Of a DNA stretch of 64,000 bases, positions 35,502 to 44,804 are shown piece after piece. The translations under genes were made by a program, and so were the position numbers. Origin of the DNA: Sphingomonas sp. JC676 (GTDB lineage: Bacteria > Pseudomonadota > Alphaproteobacteria > Sphingomonadales > Sphingomonadaceae); contig NZ_JACTGR010000002.1 in assembly GCF_014489075.1 (NCBI RefSeq), forward strand, positions 62,001 to 126,000, read 5' to 3'. The notes below the pieces were generated by a model that made no database searches, was not told where the DNA came from, and saw nothing but the letters and a program-made list of their open reading frames with translations. Positions within the stretch are counted from its first letter, which is position 1; every line of letters begins with the position of its first letter.

Positions 35502-35593
35502 CCCTCTCGGGCGGCGGGGGCCAGTCTCCCGTCGCTCCCACTTTCACGAACGCGACACGCGGCACGGCCACTAAGGCGGCAAGGAGAGAGACC

Positions 35594-37648
35594 ATGGCCA
35601 TCAATCGTCGAACCTTCGTGCTTGCCGCCGGATCGGGCGCGGCAGCGACCCGCCTGTCGGTTCCCGCCGTCGCGCGCGCCAAGGCGGGCTCGATCGACGA
35701 TATCCGCCACGTGGTCATCCTGATGCAGGAGAACCGCTCCTTCGATCATTATTACGGCATGCTGCGCGGCGTGCGCGGCTTCGGCGATCCGCGCCCGGCG
35801 CGCATCCCAGGCGGAAACCCGATCTGGGCGCAGCCCCGCGCGGCGAAGGATGGCGGCGGCGCGGTCTGGCCCTTCCATCTCGACACCCAGCGCACCGCGG
35901 CGGGCTGCACCGGCAGCCTCAATCACGACTGGAAGGGCACCCAGCATCTCTGGCGCAACTGGGACGCGTGGATCCCCGAAAAGACGCCGATGACGATGGG
36001 TTACATGACCCGCGCAGACCTGCCTTACTACTACGCTCTCGCCGATGCCTTCACGCTCTGCGACGCCTATCATTGCTCGATCCAGGGCCCGACCGGCCCC
36101 AACCGGCTCTATCATTTCGCCGGCAGCAACGGGCTGAGCGTCGGGTTCGACGGCATCTATGCCGTCACCAATGGCGGCTGCGACGACAATCCCGGCGCCG
36201 ACATGGCCAAGGACGATCCCAAGTTCGCCGGGCTCGCCTGGATTCCCTATGCCGAGCGGCTCGAGCGCGCCGGCGTCACGTGGCGAGTCTATCAGGAATA
36301 TGCCAATTATTCAGATAACTCGCTCGGCTATTTCAAGCAATTCCGCAATCTCGACCGATCTTCCTCGCGCTACCAGCGCGCCCGCGCCTGGGTCGATGGC
36401 TCGACCCCCGAAAATGCCGAACAGTCGCGTGGAAAGCACCTGATCGAGGCCTTCGCCGCCGACGTCGCGGCCGATCGCCTGCCCGCGGTCTCGTGGATCG
36501 TCCCGCAAATGCAGATGAGCGAGCATCCTGACGGGCCGCCGCTCTACGGCCAGTATCTCACCGGCAGCCTGATCGCCGCCCTCGCCGCCAATCCCGATGT
36601 CTGGGCCAAGACCGTCTTCATCCTCAACTATGACGAGCATGATGGGCTGTTCGACCACATGGTGCCGCCCACCGCGGCGACGCGGCCCGAATTCGGCGCG
36701 AGCACGGTCGATCTGCGCGGCGAGGACTATAAAAGCGAGCCCGTCGGCCTCGGTCCGCGCGTCCCGCTGACGATCGTCTCGCCCTGGACGCGCGGCGGCT
36801 GGGTCAATTCGCAGCTGTTCGACCATACCTCGGTGCTGCGCTTCCTCGAGAAGCGTTTCGGTATCGCCGAGCCCAATATCTCGCCCTGGCGGCGCGAGGT
36901 CTGCGGCGACCTGACCAGCGCGTTCGACTTCGATCGTACGCTCGAGGCGCGCCGCGACACCAGTTGGTTCCGCGACCTTCCCGACGTCAGCGGCTATATC
37001 GCCGCGAGCGACGCGGCGTGCCGCCAGGAAAAAGCCGTCGCCAAGGCCGTTCCGGCAGCCGCGCCGGTGCCCGAGCCCGGCACCCGCCCGGCCCGCGCTT
37101 TGCCCTATGATTTCGACGTCGCCGCCAACTGGACCGCCGAGGGCGCGACTTTGCGCTTCGTCAATTCGGGGCGGGCCGGCGTGGTGTTCCAGGTCCAGGA
37201 CGAGATCGGCTTCCCGGGCTGGCGGCATTACACGGTCAGCGCCGGCAAGACGCTCGACGCGGCCTGGCCGATCGCCGCCGACGCGCCCTTCGCGCTGGTG
37301 GTGAGCGGCCCCAACGGCTTCCACCGCGCCTATCGCGGCACCGGCACCGGGCAGCGGATCGAGGCGATGACGCGCTGGGATCCCGATCGCTCGGAAGTGA
37401 CGCTGACTCTCGCCAATCGCGGGCCCGCGCCGCACGCGCTCTCGATCCGCTCCGCGCACGCCGGCGCCAGCCGCACGCTGCGGCTCGCCCCGGGCGCCAG
37501 GCAGCAAGTGACGATGCCGATGGCGAAGCGTCACCGCTGGTACGATTTCGAGATCGCTACCACGGAGGGCGCCGAGCTGCTGCGCCTCGCCGGCCATGTC
37601 GAGAATGGCCGGCCCGATATCAGCGAGCCGGCGCCCGCATCCGCTTGA
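35594..37648 (+). CDS. Phosphocholine-specific phospholipase C, Tat-exported
   Basis: A 684-residue phosphoesterase-family phospholipase C. A twin-arginine signal (NRRTFVLAAGSGAAA) starts at residue 4. The catalytic domain opens with VVILMQENRSFDHYYG near residues 38-53, carrying the metal-binding Glu-Asn, and continues to about 470 (NYDEHDGLFDH near 337). Two C-terminal DUF756-type beta domains follow, near 495-580 and 590-670. It should cleave phosphatidylcholine or sphingomyelin outside the cytoplasm. It follows the Oar-like receptor on the same strand, a pairing consistent with phosphate or choline scavenging. Confidence 0.92.
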   Translation: MAINRRTFVLAAGSGAAATRLSVPAVARAKAGSIDDIRHVVILMQENRSFDHYYGMLRGVRGFGDPRPARIPGGNPIWAQPRAAKDGGGAVWPFHLDTQRTAAGCTGSLNHDWKGTQHLWRNWDAWIPEKTPMTMGYMTRADLPYYYALADAFTLCDAYHCSIQGPTGPNRLYHFAGSNGLSVGFDGIYAVTNGGCDDNPGADMAKDDPKFAGLAWIPYAERLERAGVTWRVYQEYANYSDNSLGYFKQFRNLDRSSSRYQRARAWVDGSTPENAEQSRGKHLIEAFAADVAADRLPAVSWIVPQMQMSEHPDGPPLYGQYLTGSLIAALAANPDVWAKTVFILNYDEHDGLFDHMVPPTAATRPEFGASTVDLRGEDYKSEPVGLGPRVPLTIVSPWTRGGWVNSQLFDHTSVLRFLEKRFGIAEPNISPWRREVCGDLTSAFDFDRTLEARRDTSWFRDLPDVSGYIAASDAACRQEKAVAKAVPAAAPVPEPGTRPARALPYDFDVAANWTAEGATLRFVNSGRAGVVFQVQDEIGFPGWRHYTVSAGKTLDAAWPIAADAPFALVVSGPNGFHRAYRGTGTGQRIEAMTRWDPDRSEVTLTLANRGPAPHALSIRSAHAGASRTLRLAPGARQQVTMPMAKRHRWYDFEIATTEGAELLRLAGHVENGRPDISEPAPASA

Positions 37649-37721
37649 GCGGCGGACGAATGGGCTGGAATACCGCGATCAAATCAAACAGAAGAATGCA
37701 AAACCAAGGGGGAAGGATCGG

Positions 37722-38477
37722 ATGCTGAGACGCCATGACCGGCAGCAGGAAATCGTCACCAAGCTGCGCGCCAAGGGCATGCTGTCCGTCATGGGGCTGG
37801 CGGAGGAGCTAGGCGTGTCCGACGAGACGATCCGGCGCGAGTTGCGCGTCCTCGAGACAGAGGGCGTCGTCGTCCGCCTGCACGGTGCTGTCCGCCTCGC
37901 GCCGCCGGCCATTGAGGGCCCGCTCGACCGGCGGATGCAGGAACATGCCGAGGCCAAGATGCGGATCGCCACCGCCGCCACCGCCTATGTCTCGGACGGC
38001 GACATCCTGTTCATCGATTCCGGCACAACCTCCTGTTACGTCGCCAGGGCGCTGGGCAATCATAATTCGCTGACGGTGATCACCAATTCGCTGACCGTCG
38101 CGGAGGAGCTTGGCGGGATCAACGGCAACCAGCTTTTCCTGGCCGGCGGCCAGATGGACTATAATTACCGCGCCTTTTCCGATCGCACCGCGCAGGAATT
38201 CGTCGCCGGCTTCACCCCGCATCTCGCGATCCTGTCGGTCGGCGCGGTCCATGCCGAGCACGGCCTGATGGATTTCCATGCGGGCGAGGCCGCGATGAGC
38301 CGCATCGCCTACGCCACCTCGCAGCGAGTCCTGCTCGGCGCCGACGCCTCGAAGTTCGGCCGCTTCGGCATGATGAGCACCGCGGCGCTGAGCGAGGTCG
38401 ACATATTGGTGACCGATCAGCCGCTCGATCCCGACTATGCCGCCGCCTTCGCCCATGCCGAGGTGGTCGTCGCTTAG
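37722..38477 (+). CDS. DeoR/GlpR-family transcriptional regulator
   Basis: A 251-residue DeoR regulator. The helix-turn-helix is at residues 5-57 (RQQEIVTKLRAKGMLSVMGLAEELGVSDETIRRELRVLETEG). The DeoR sensor domain follows, with IDSGTTSCYVARAL near residue 100 and LGADASKFGR near 207, which bind a sugar phosphate in the family. A very strong AAGGGGGAAGGA ribosome site precedes the ATG at 37722. The gene follows the phospholipase gene; a glycerol-phosphate-type effector would fit phospholipid breakdown, but that is inference. Confidence 0.9.
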   Translation: MLRRHDRQQEIVTKLRAKGMLSVMGLAEELGVSDETIRRELRVLETEGVVVRLHGAVRLAPPAIEGPLDRRMQEHAEAKMRIATAATAYVSDGDILFIDSGTTSCYVARALGNHNSLTVITNSLTVAEELGGINGNQLFLAGGQMDYNYRAFSDRTAQEFVAGFTPHLAILSVGAVHAEHGLMDFHAGEAAMSRIAYATSQRVLLGADASKFGRFGMMSTAALSEVDILVTDQPLDPDYAAAFAHAEVVVA

Positions 38478-38612
38478 GGTCAAAGTCTCATGTTACCAGC
38501 CGTCACCTCTCCGCCAGCCTTGCAATGTAGGATTTCAGCGCCGATCCAAGACCAGCTCTTTCTCATCGTCGAGGCCCCGAAACGCCCGAAATTCGGGAAG
38601 GAAAGTTTTTCG

Positions 38613-38638
38613 ACATAGCAGGTGTCAACCGTGTCAAC
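38613..38638 (-). repeat. 26-bp stop-codon element, left copy
   Basis: On the minus strand it begins GTTGACACGGTTGACACC and continues CTGCTATGT-like to 26 bases, identical to the copy at 44732-44757 in opposite orientation. It contains the TGA stop of the POT transporter gene. Two tandem GTTGACAC units 9 bases apart give two in-frame TGA codons. A GAAAAA run follows in both copies. It lies between convergent genes. Confidence 0.8.
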
Positions 38639-40010
38639 TTATCGGCCGGGGACCGCGCCCCCTCATGCCCGCCAACCGCGCCAGCGGCGGCGCGGCAATC
38701 GCCAGCAGAACGAGTCCCGAAAGCGCGATCCCGGCATGGATCAGCCAGAAGCCGAACGGACCCAGCGGCACGTAGAATGCGCCTGACGCACCGGTCCACA
38801 GGCTGGCGAAAAAACCGTGGAGATAGAAGGTCCCGACCAGCAGGCCCGCCAGCCCGTGCGGCGCCTGCGCGGTGATCAGGCTCAGCCCCGCCGGCCAGAC
38901 CAATACGATCGCGCTGTCGACCAGCAGCAGATAGAGAAACAGCCACCCCAAGCTCACCTCGGCGCCGGACATCGCCGCCGCCGCGAGCACCAGATAGCCG
39001 CTCGCGCAAAGTCCGCAGCCCAAGGCGATGCGGGTGAGCGGGCCGGGCGAAATCCCGCGCCGTTCGGCCGTGCGGAACAGCGCTTCGCTGCACGGAATCA
39101 GCAGGATGGTCAGCAGCCCGTCGGCCGAAACCAGCCACGGCGTCGGGATGCGCCACCCGCCCATCCGCAGATCGACATGGCGCTCGGCCCAGACCAACAC
39201 CAAGTTCGAGATCTGCTCATAGGCGGCGAAGCACAGGAACACCGCCGCCATGGCGAGCGCGAGCAGCGGCAATTTGCGCGTCGCCTCGCCCGACCAGCGC
39301 ACCCGCTCTGTCGGCGCCGCAAGCGCGTCGCGGCCGGCGCGGGGACGTAGCGGGGCGGTCAGGCCATAGACGGCGAGCGCCACTCCCGCGGCACAGGCCG
39401 CCGCGCCGAAACCGAACCGCCAGCCGAGCATGCTCGCCAGCGCCCCGCAGGTGAGCGGCCCCAGGAACACGCCGAGGTTGAGGAAGCCCAGATAAACGGC
39501 AAAGCCGCGCCGGCGCCCGGGCTCGTCGTCGAACAATGCGCCGACCTGCGCCGCCAGGCTGCCCTTCACCCACCCTGCGCCCATCGCGAACAGCAACAGG
39601 CCGGGCAGGAACAGATAGCCGCCCGCCATGGCGGTGCCGCCCCCGGCCATCATCACCGCTCCCGCCACCGCGACCCGGTGGCGTCCGGCGACTAGGTCGC
39701 CGATCATCCCGCCGAGCGGGACGGAGAGGTAGAGCAAGGCCGATTGCAGTCCGTAGAGCTGTGAGGCGAAGGCGATGTCGGACTGGGTGCCGAACAGCGA
39801 TTCGAAGGTGGCACGCCACTGCGCGAGCCCCAGCGTGGCATCCGACGAGGCGCGCAGCAGATGGTCGAGCAGGAATAGGGTGAGCATCGACTTGACGCCC
39901 GCCACGGCGAACCGCTCGAAGGATTCGGCCATCGCCAGGCCGAAAAAGCCGCGATGAAGGCCGAACGGCTTGCCCCGCGAGTCCTGGGAAGGCGCGACTG
40001 GATCGCTCAT
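38634..40010 (-). CDS. POT/PTR-family peptide transporter-like MFS protein
   Basis: A 458-residue protein with about 12-14 membrane helices. The N-terminal ESFERF matches the ExxERF part of the proton-dependent oligopeptide transporter signature, but the usual following Tyr-Tyr is replaced by AVAG. PLGGMIGDLVAGRHR is the MFS loop 2-3 motif. GWVKGSLAAQVGALFDDEPGRRRGF continues the POT pattern. Peptide:proton symport is likely, with altered substrate range possible. Its stop codon is inside the 26-bp repeat. It is divergent in order from nothing close: the PEP-CTERM esterase lies upstream on the same strand. Confidence 0.82.
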   Translation of the reverse strand: MSDPVAPSQDSRGKPFGLHRGFFGLAMAESFERFAVAGVKSMLTLFLLDHLLRASSDATLGLAQWRATFESLFGTQSDIAFASQLYGLQSALLYLSVPLGGMIGDLVAGRHRVAVAGAVMMAGGGTAMAGGYLFLPGLLLFAMGAGWVKGSLAAQVGALFDDEPGRRRGFAVYLGFLNLGVFLGPLTCGALASMLGWRFGFGAAACAAGVALAVYGLTAPLRPRAGRDALAAPTERVRWSGEATRKLPLLALAMAAVFLCFAAYEQISNLVLVWAERHVDLRMGGWRIPTPWLVSADGLLTILLIPCSEALFRTAERRGISPGPLTRIALGCGLCASGYLVLAAAAMSGAEVSLGWLFLYLLLVDSAIVLVWPAGLSLITAQAPHGLAGLLVGTFYLHGFFASLWTGASGAFYVPLGPFGFWLIHAGIALSGLVLLAIAAPPLARLAGMRGRGPRPIS

Positions 40011-40149
40011 CGTCGGACGGAGGCTCGTTGTTCCAAGGGGCGCCGGCCCCCTACCGCATTTGGGTTCAACGGCTCAAGGAGATGCGGGGGCAGAAACCGA
40101 GTGGCATGCGCCCCTCGCCGGATGCGGCAAGGAGCGCGTGCGAAACAGA

Positions 40150-41616
40150 TCACGCCAGCGCGGGCGCTTTCTTGCGGCGGCGGATCGCGATGCCGGCGAG
40201 GCCGAAGCCACCCAGCATCATGCCCCAGCTCGCCGGCTCGGGGACCGCGGCGAACTGCTGTGCGACATAGTCGGGCAGGTCCTTGTCGCGGAAGCCGAAC
40301 ACGTAGAACTGGTTCGCCCCGGCGACGCCAGGCAGGAAGTCATTGTCGTTGGCGATGTAGAGCGTGTGGATCACCTCGCCGTTCAGCATCACGTCCTGGC
40401 CGAAGGCGATGCCTTCGATCTTGGCCGGGATCTGCGCCTTGGTCATGCCGTTGTTTACCAGCTGCATGACCAGATCGATGAACGGATTGCTTGCCTTGGT
40501 CACCGCTGCTGCCGCGGCGGCGGCACCGTTCAGGTTGGTGATGTCGGTCGCGCCCTGAATGTCGATCTGGAAGATCTGCTTCACCTTGGCGTTGGAGCCG
40601 TCGCCCAGGCCCTTGCCGTCGCGCTCGTCGACCAGGAACTGGTGGTCGTTGATCGCGACGATGTCGCTCACACCCGAACCGGTGGTGAGGTTATAGGCAT
40701 ATTCGTGGGTCTGGCCCGATGCGATGTCGATCGTGACGAGACGCAGCATGCTGGCGGTCGCCGGATTGGCGGCGTCCTGCTCGAGCGGCGCTTGCATGAT
40801 GCCGACCAGCGTCTTGCCGTCCGGAGTGATTGCCAGGCCTTCCATGCCCTTGTTGGCGACGCGGCCGATCGTGTTGCCGCTGATTTCGACATCGCCCCTG
40901 GGCGAGAGGTTGGGCGAGTTGAGGTTGCCGGGCAGCGCGAACGTCTTGACCAGCTGGCCGGTGGTACGGTCGAACTGGCGGACATAGGGGCCGTATTCGT
41001 CGGAGATGAACACGCTCTTGCCGTCGTTCGACATGCGGATCGATTCAGGATCGAACCGGCCGTTGAGCGGATTGCCCGAGTCGCCGGGGCCGTAATTGTC
41101 CGAGCGGCCGGAGAAGTAATAGGCATTGGCCGTGTTGATCACGGGCGCGCCCGAACCGAGCGGCGTGCCGTCCTTCTTGTTGCCCAGGCCTGCACCGGTT
41201 CCATAGATCAGCGGAGTCGGGCTCGACAGCAGGGTCGTCTGGGTCAGCGTTGGCGTGAGCATGAAGGGCAGCGTCGAGCCCGAGGGACCCGCGACCAGCG
41301 ACATGTTCAGCGTCTGGAAGCGCGATACGAACGATACGGTGTCGTCGATCGCCGAATTGAACGGCGTCGCGTTCGGTCCGCGATCGGGAACCGCGAAGAA
41401 GGTGTTGCCGCCGGCATAAGCGAGGCCCGAGCCGACGCCGCCGAGCATGTTGGCCGGAAGGCCGTTTTCCAGGGTATAGGTCAGGCCGGAGAGGTCGACG
41501 CCCTCGCCCGCCGAGCTTCCGGTCAGGCTGCCCTGGGCGAGCAGGAATGCCTGGGCGTTGGCGGACGCGATGGACGCGCTGGCCAAGGCTGCGGTCAATA
41601 GAAGCTTGCGGATCAT
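40150..41616 (-). CDS. Phytase-like esterase with PEP-CTERM sorting signal
   Basis: A 488-residue secreted protein. The signal peptide ends ANAQ at about residue 22. The middle is an esterase-like/phytase-like beta-propeller domain (FAVPDRGPNATPFN, RFDPESIRMSNDGKSVFISDEYGPYVRQFD, GMEGLAITPDGKTL). The last 30 residues are a PEP-CTERM signal: VPEPASWGMM, a hydrophobic helix and RRRKK. It would be processed by an exosortase, not encoded here. I chose the ATG at 41616 with GAGGGGA upstream. It is divergent from bioF. Confidence 0.88.
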   Translation of the reverse strand: MIRKLLLTAALASASIASANAQAFLLAQGSLTGSSAGEGVDLSGLTYTLENGLPANMLGGVGSGLAYAGGNTFFAVPDRGPNATPFNSAIDDTVSFVSRFQTLNMSLVAGPSGSTLPFMLTPTLTQTTLLSSPTPLIYGTGAGLGNKKDGTPLGSGAPVINTANAYYFSGRSDNYGPGDSGNPLNGRFDPESIRMSNDGKSVFISDEYGPYVRQFDRTTGQLVKTFALPGNLNSPNLSPRGDVEISGNTIGRVANKGMEGLAITPDGKTLVGIMQAPLEQDAANPATASMLRLVTIDIASGQTHEYAYNLTTGSGVSDIVAINDHQFLVDERDGKGLGDGSNAKVKQIFQIDIQGATDITNLNGAAAAAAAVTKASNPFIDLVMQLVNNGMTKAQIPAKIEGIAFGQDVMLNGEVIHTLYIANDNDFLPGVAGANQFYVFGFRDKDLPDYVAQQFAAVPEPASWGMMLGGFGLAGIAIRRRKKAPALA

Positions 41617-41759
41617 GTGGCAGGTCCCCTCACTGGCTTGGAAGTTACCCGCCGTTAACCATGATCCATGACCGTCCCGCGTCGGCATGATGAAAGCTGC
41701 AAGACAGTGAAGATGCATCCCGCTCGTCAAGCGGTGGTGTCTCCGATAAGGGCCGCGCG

Positions 41760-42875
41760 ATGCTGACCACCCACCGCGAAGATCTTGCGCAGCTTGCCCG
41801 GAACAATCGGCTGAGGGCCCTGGCGCCCCGCACCGGCGCGGACTTCGCATCGAACGACTATCTCGGCCTGGCGCGCTCCGACCGGCTCCGTCGAGCTGTT
41901 GCAGATGCCGTTGCGGAAGGGATGGCGATCGGATCCGGCGGATCGCGGTTGCTGCGGGGAAACGATCCCGAGCACGCGCTTCTGGAAGAGGAAGCTGCGG
42001 CCTTCTTCGGCGCGGAAGCCGCCTTGTTCTTCGCCAACGGCTATATGGCCAATGTCGCGCTGCTTTCTACGCTTCCCCAAAAGGGTGATCTGGTCGTCTT
42101 CGACGAGCATATCCATGCCAGCGCACATGACGGGATGCGGCTCGGCCGGGCGGAAACGGCAAAGGTCGCGCACAACGACGCAAGCGCGTTCGAGGATGCC
42201 ATCCTCGCCTGGCGGCGCGCGGGAGGCACCGGCCGGCCATGGATCGCGGTCGAGAGCCTGTACAGCATGGACGGCGACCGGGCGCCGCTCGAGGCACTGG
42301 CGGAGATCGCCGACCGGCACGACGCGATGCTGCTGATCGACGAGGCGCACGCCACCGGTGCTTTCGGGCGGGGTGGACGCGGCCTGGCCGAGGGTCTCCA
42401 CGACCGGGAAAACGTCGTCACGCTGCACACCTGCGGCAAGGGCCTGGGTTGCGAGGGCGCGCTCGTCTGCGGGCCCGGCATCGTCCGCGACTTCCTGGTC
42501 AATCGCGGGCGCAGCTTCATCTTCACCACGGCGCCCTCGCCCCTCATCGCTCGGGCGGTCCGCGAAAGCCTCCGGATCCTGGCGGACGAGCCTGAGCGTC
42601 GCGTTCGCCTGCAAAGGCTGATCGGCCTGGCCGAGACAGCGCTGGCATCCTGCGGCGTCGCCGCCACCGGTTCGCAGATCCTGCCGCTGGTGCTGGGCGA
42701 CGACGCGCGGACGATGCGCGTCGCCGAAGAAGTGCAGCGCGCGGGCTTCGACGTCCGCGGCATCCGGCCGCCGACGGTCCCGCCCGGCACCTCGCGGCTG
42801 CGGATATCGCTGACGCTCAACGTCGACGAAGCGGACATCGCGGCGCTGGCCCGGGCGATCGGGGACGCGCTTTGA
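41760..42875 (+). CDS. bioF: 8-amino-7-oxononanoate synthase
   Basis: A 371-residue PLP enzyme of the alpha-oxoamine synthase family that joins pimeloyl-thioester and alanine in biotin synthesis. The PLP lysine is Lys227 in HTCGKGLG. Asp194 and His197 (DEAHATG) contact the cofactor. FASNDYLGLA and GSGGSRLLRGNDPEH are family signatures. AAGGG lies about eight bases upstream. It is first of bioF-bioD-bioA, with each gene overlapping the next. bioB and bioC are not in the window. Confidence 0.95.
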   Translation: MLTTHREDLAQLARNNRLRALAPRTGADFASNDYLGLARSDRLRRAVADAVAEGMAIGSGGSRLLRGNDPEHALLEEEAAAFFGAEAALFFANGYMANVALLSTLPQKGDLVVFDEHIHASAHDGMRLGRAETAKVAHNDASAFEDAILAWRRAGGTGRPWIAVESLYSMDGDRAPLEALAEIADRHDAMLLIDEAHATGAFGRGGRGLAEGLHDRENVVTLHTCGKGLGCEGALVCGPGIVRDFLVNRGRSFIFTTAPSPLIARAVRESLRILADEPERRVRLQRLIGLAETALASCGVAATGSQILPLVLGDDARTMRVAEEVQRAGFDVRGIRPPTVPPGTSRLRISLTLNVDEADIAALARAIGDAL

Positions 42876-43489
42876 CCGGACACAGGATCGTCGTCACCGG
42901 AACCGATACCGATATCGGCAAGACGGTGTTCGCCGCGGCACTCGCCCGGGCGCTCGGCGCTACCTATTGGAAGCCGATCCAGGCGGGGATCGAGGACGGC
43001 GGAGACGCGGACACGGCCGCACGGCTCGGGCTGCGCACGCTGCCCGAAGCATATCGCCTCAACACCCCCTGCTCGCCGCACCGCGCCGCCGAGATCGACG
43101 GCATCGCGATCGACGCCGCCCGACTGGCGATACCAAATATCGAGGGCACGCTCGTGATCGAGGGCGCCGGCGGCGTGCTCGTGCCGATCACTTCCGAACT
43201 GCTGTTCGCCGATCTGTTCGCGCGCTGGGTCGAGCCGGTCGTGCTCGTCGCCCGAACAGCGCTCGGCACCATCAACCACAGCCTCTTGTCGATCGAGGCG
43301 CTGCGGGCGCGGGGTGTGCCGATACTGGGCATCGCCTTTATCGGCGATGCGGTGGAGGACAGCGAGGCGACGATCGCGCGGCTCGGCGGCGTCAGCAGGC
43401 TCGGCCGCCTGCCCTGCCTCGACCGGATCGCGCCCGAAACGCTCGATGCCGCCTTCGCTGCGCATTTCCGCGTCGAGGATTTCGCATGA
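42872..43489 (+). CDS. bioD: Dethiobiotin synthase
   Basis: A 205-residue ATP-dependent dethiobiotin synthetase. The P-loop GTDTDIGKT is at residues 10-18. YWKPIQAG at about 33-40 supplies the conserved substrate-binding Lys. VIEGAGGVLVPI near 95-106 is also typical. The start is TTG, overlapping the bioF stop (TTGA); no in-frame ATG lies near it. The stop overlaps the bioA start (ATGA). Confidence 0.95.
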   Translation: MTGHRIVVTGTDTDIGKTVFAAALARALGATYWKPIQAGIEDGGDADTAARLGLRTLPEAYRLNTPCSPHRAAEIDGIAIDAARLAIPNIEGTLVIEGAGGVLVPITSELLFADLFARWVEPVVLVARTALGTINHSLLSIEALRARGVPILGIAFIGDAVEDSEATIARLGGVSRLGRLPCLDRIAPETLDAAFAAHFRVEDFA

Positions 43490-44736
43490 GCTCGCCGATC
43501 TGGCACCCTTTCACCCAGCATGGGCTGGAGGAGCCGATCCCGCTCGTCACCCATGCCGAGGGCGCCGCGCTCTACACTGCCGACGGGCGCCGCGTGATCG
43601 ACGCGATTTCGTCCTGGTGGGTGACGACGCATGGCCATCGTCATCCCCGCATCATGGCGGCGATCGCCGATCAGGCGGCGCGGATGGACCAGATCATCTT
43701 CGCCGGCTGGACGCACGAGCCCGCCGAGCAGGTCGCGCAGGGGTTGATCGAGATCATGCCACACGCGCTGACCCGTGTGTTCTTCTCCGATTCCGGCTCC
43801 ACCAGCGTCGAGGTAGCGCTCAAGATGGCGCTGGGCTTCTGGGTGAACCGCGGCGAGCGGCGCCACCGCATCCTCGTCCTCGAACACAGCTATCATGGCG
43901 ATACGATCGGGACGATGTCCGCAGGCGCGCGCGGCGCGTTCACCCGGCAATATGAGCCGCTGCTCTTCGATGTCGGCACCATCCCCTTCCCCGATTCCGG
44001 CGCCGAGCAACGCACGCTCGATGCGCTGGAAGCCGCCTGCCGCGAGCATCCCGCAGCCTTTATCGTCGAGCCGCTGGTGCTGGGCGCCGGCGGCATGCGC
44101 TTCTATTCGCCCGCCGTGCTCGCCGAGATGCGGCGGATCTGCGCGGCGCATGGCGTGCTGTTCATCGCCGACGAGGTGATGACCGGCTGGGGCCGCACCG
44201 GCACCTTGCTGGCCTGCGAGCAGGCGGACGTGGTTCCCGATATCCTGTGCCTGTCCAAGGGACTGACCGGCGGCTCCGTGCCGCTTGCGGTGACGATGGC
44301 AAGCGAAGCGATCTACCGGGCGCATTACGCGACCGACCGCGCGCGGATGTTCTTCCATTCCTCCAGCTACACCGCCAATCCGATCGCCTGCGCGGCCGCC
44401 GCCGCCAATCTCGCGATCTGGCGCGAGGAGCCGGTGCTGGAGCGCGTCGCCCTGCTCGCCACGCGCCAGCGTGAAGCAATTGACGCCATCGCCGATCACC
44501 CGAAAGTGAAAAACCCCCGCAGCTACGGCACGGTCGCCGCGTTCGAGCTCGGCTCGGGCCAAAGCCGCTACCTTTCCGATCTCGGTCCGCGCCTTCTCGC
44601 CTTTTTCCGCGGGCGCGACCTGCTGCTGCGCCCGCTCGGCAACACGATCTACGTGATGCCGCCTTATTGCATCGACGAAGCAGATTTCGGTGCGATCCAC
44701 GCCGCGATCGCGGAAGCAATCGAGACGACAGGTTGA
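43486..44736 (+). CDS. bioA: Adenosylmethionine-8-amino-7-oxononanoate aminotransferase
   Basis: A 416-residue class III aminotransferase that makes 7,8-diaminopelargonate using S-adenosylmethionine as amino donor. The PLP lysine is Lys258 in LCLSKGLTGG. SSWWVTTHGHRHP near residues 42-54 and HSYHGDTIGTMS near 134-145 are BioA signatures. The ATG overlaps the bioD stop. Its own TGA stop is the first TGA of the 26-bp repeat; a second in-frame TGA follows three codons later. Confidence 0.95.
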   Translation: MSSPIWHPFTQHGLEEPIPLVTHAEGAALYTADGRRVIDAISSWWVTTHGHRHPRIMAAIADQAARMDQIIFAGWTHEPAEQVAQGLIEIMPHALTRVFFSDSGSTSVEVALKMALGFWVNRGERRHRILVLEHSYHGDTIGTMSAGARGAFTRQYEPLLFDVGTIPFPDSGAEQRTLDALEAACREHPAAFIVEPLVLGAGGMRFYSPAVLAEMRRICAAHGVLFIADEVMTGWGRTGTLLACEQADVVPDILCLSKGLTGGSVPLAVTMASEAIYRAHYATDRARMFFHSSSYTANPIACAAAAANLAIWREEPVLERVALLATRQREAIDAIADHPKVKNPRSYGTVAAFELGSGQSRYLSDLGPRLLAFFRGRDLLLRPLGNTIYVMPPYCIDEADFGAIHAAIAEAIETTG

Positions 44737-44757
44737 CACGGTTGACACCTGCTATGT
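44732..44757 (+). repeat. 26-bp stop-codon element, right copy
   Basis: Identical over 26 bases to 38613-38638 but on the opposite strand. It includes the bioA stop codon at the same relative position as the left copy includes the POT transporter stop. Two GGTTGACAC units stand in tandem, then CTGCTATGT and an A-rich run. The two copies point outward from the POT-esterase-bioFDA block. Confidence 0.8.
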
Positions 44758-44804
44758 GAAAAAAACTTCTCTCTCAAATTCAAGCTTTCCGGAAGCGAGC
44801 GCGC

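Noticed and set aside
41617..41759. Biotin regulator (BirA or BioR) operator before bioF
   Set aside because: No TTATCTATAA-like BioR palindrome or BirA-type site could be found in the interval.
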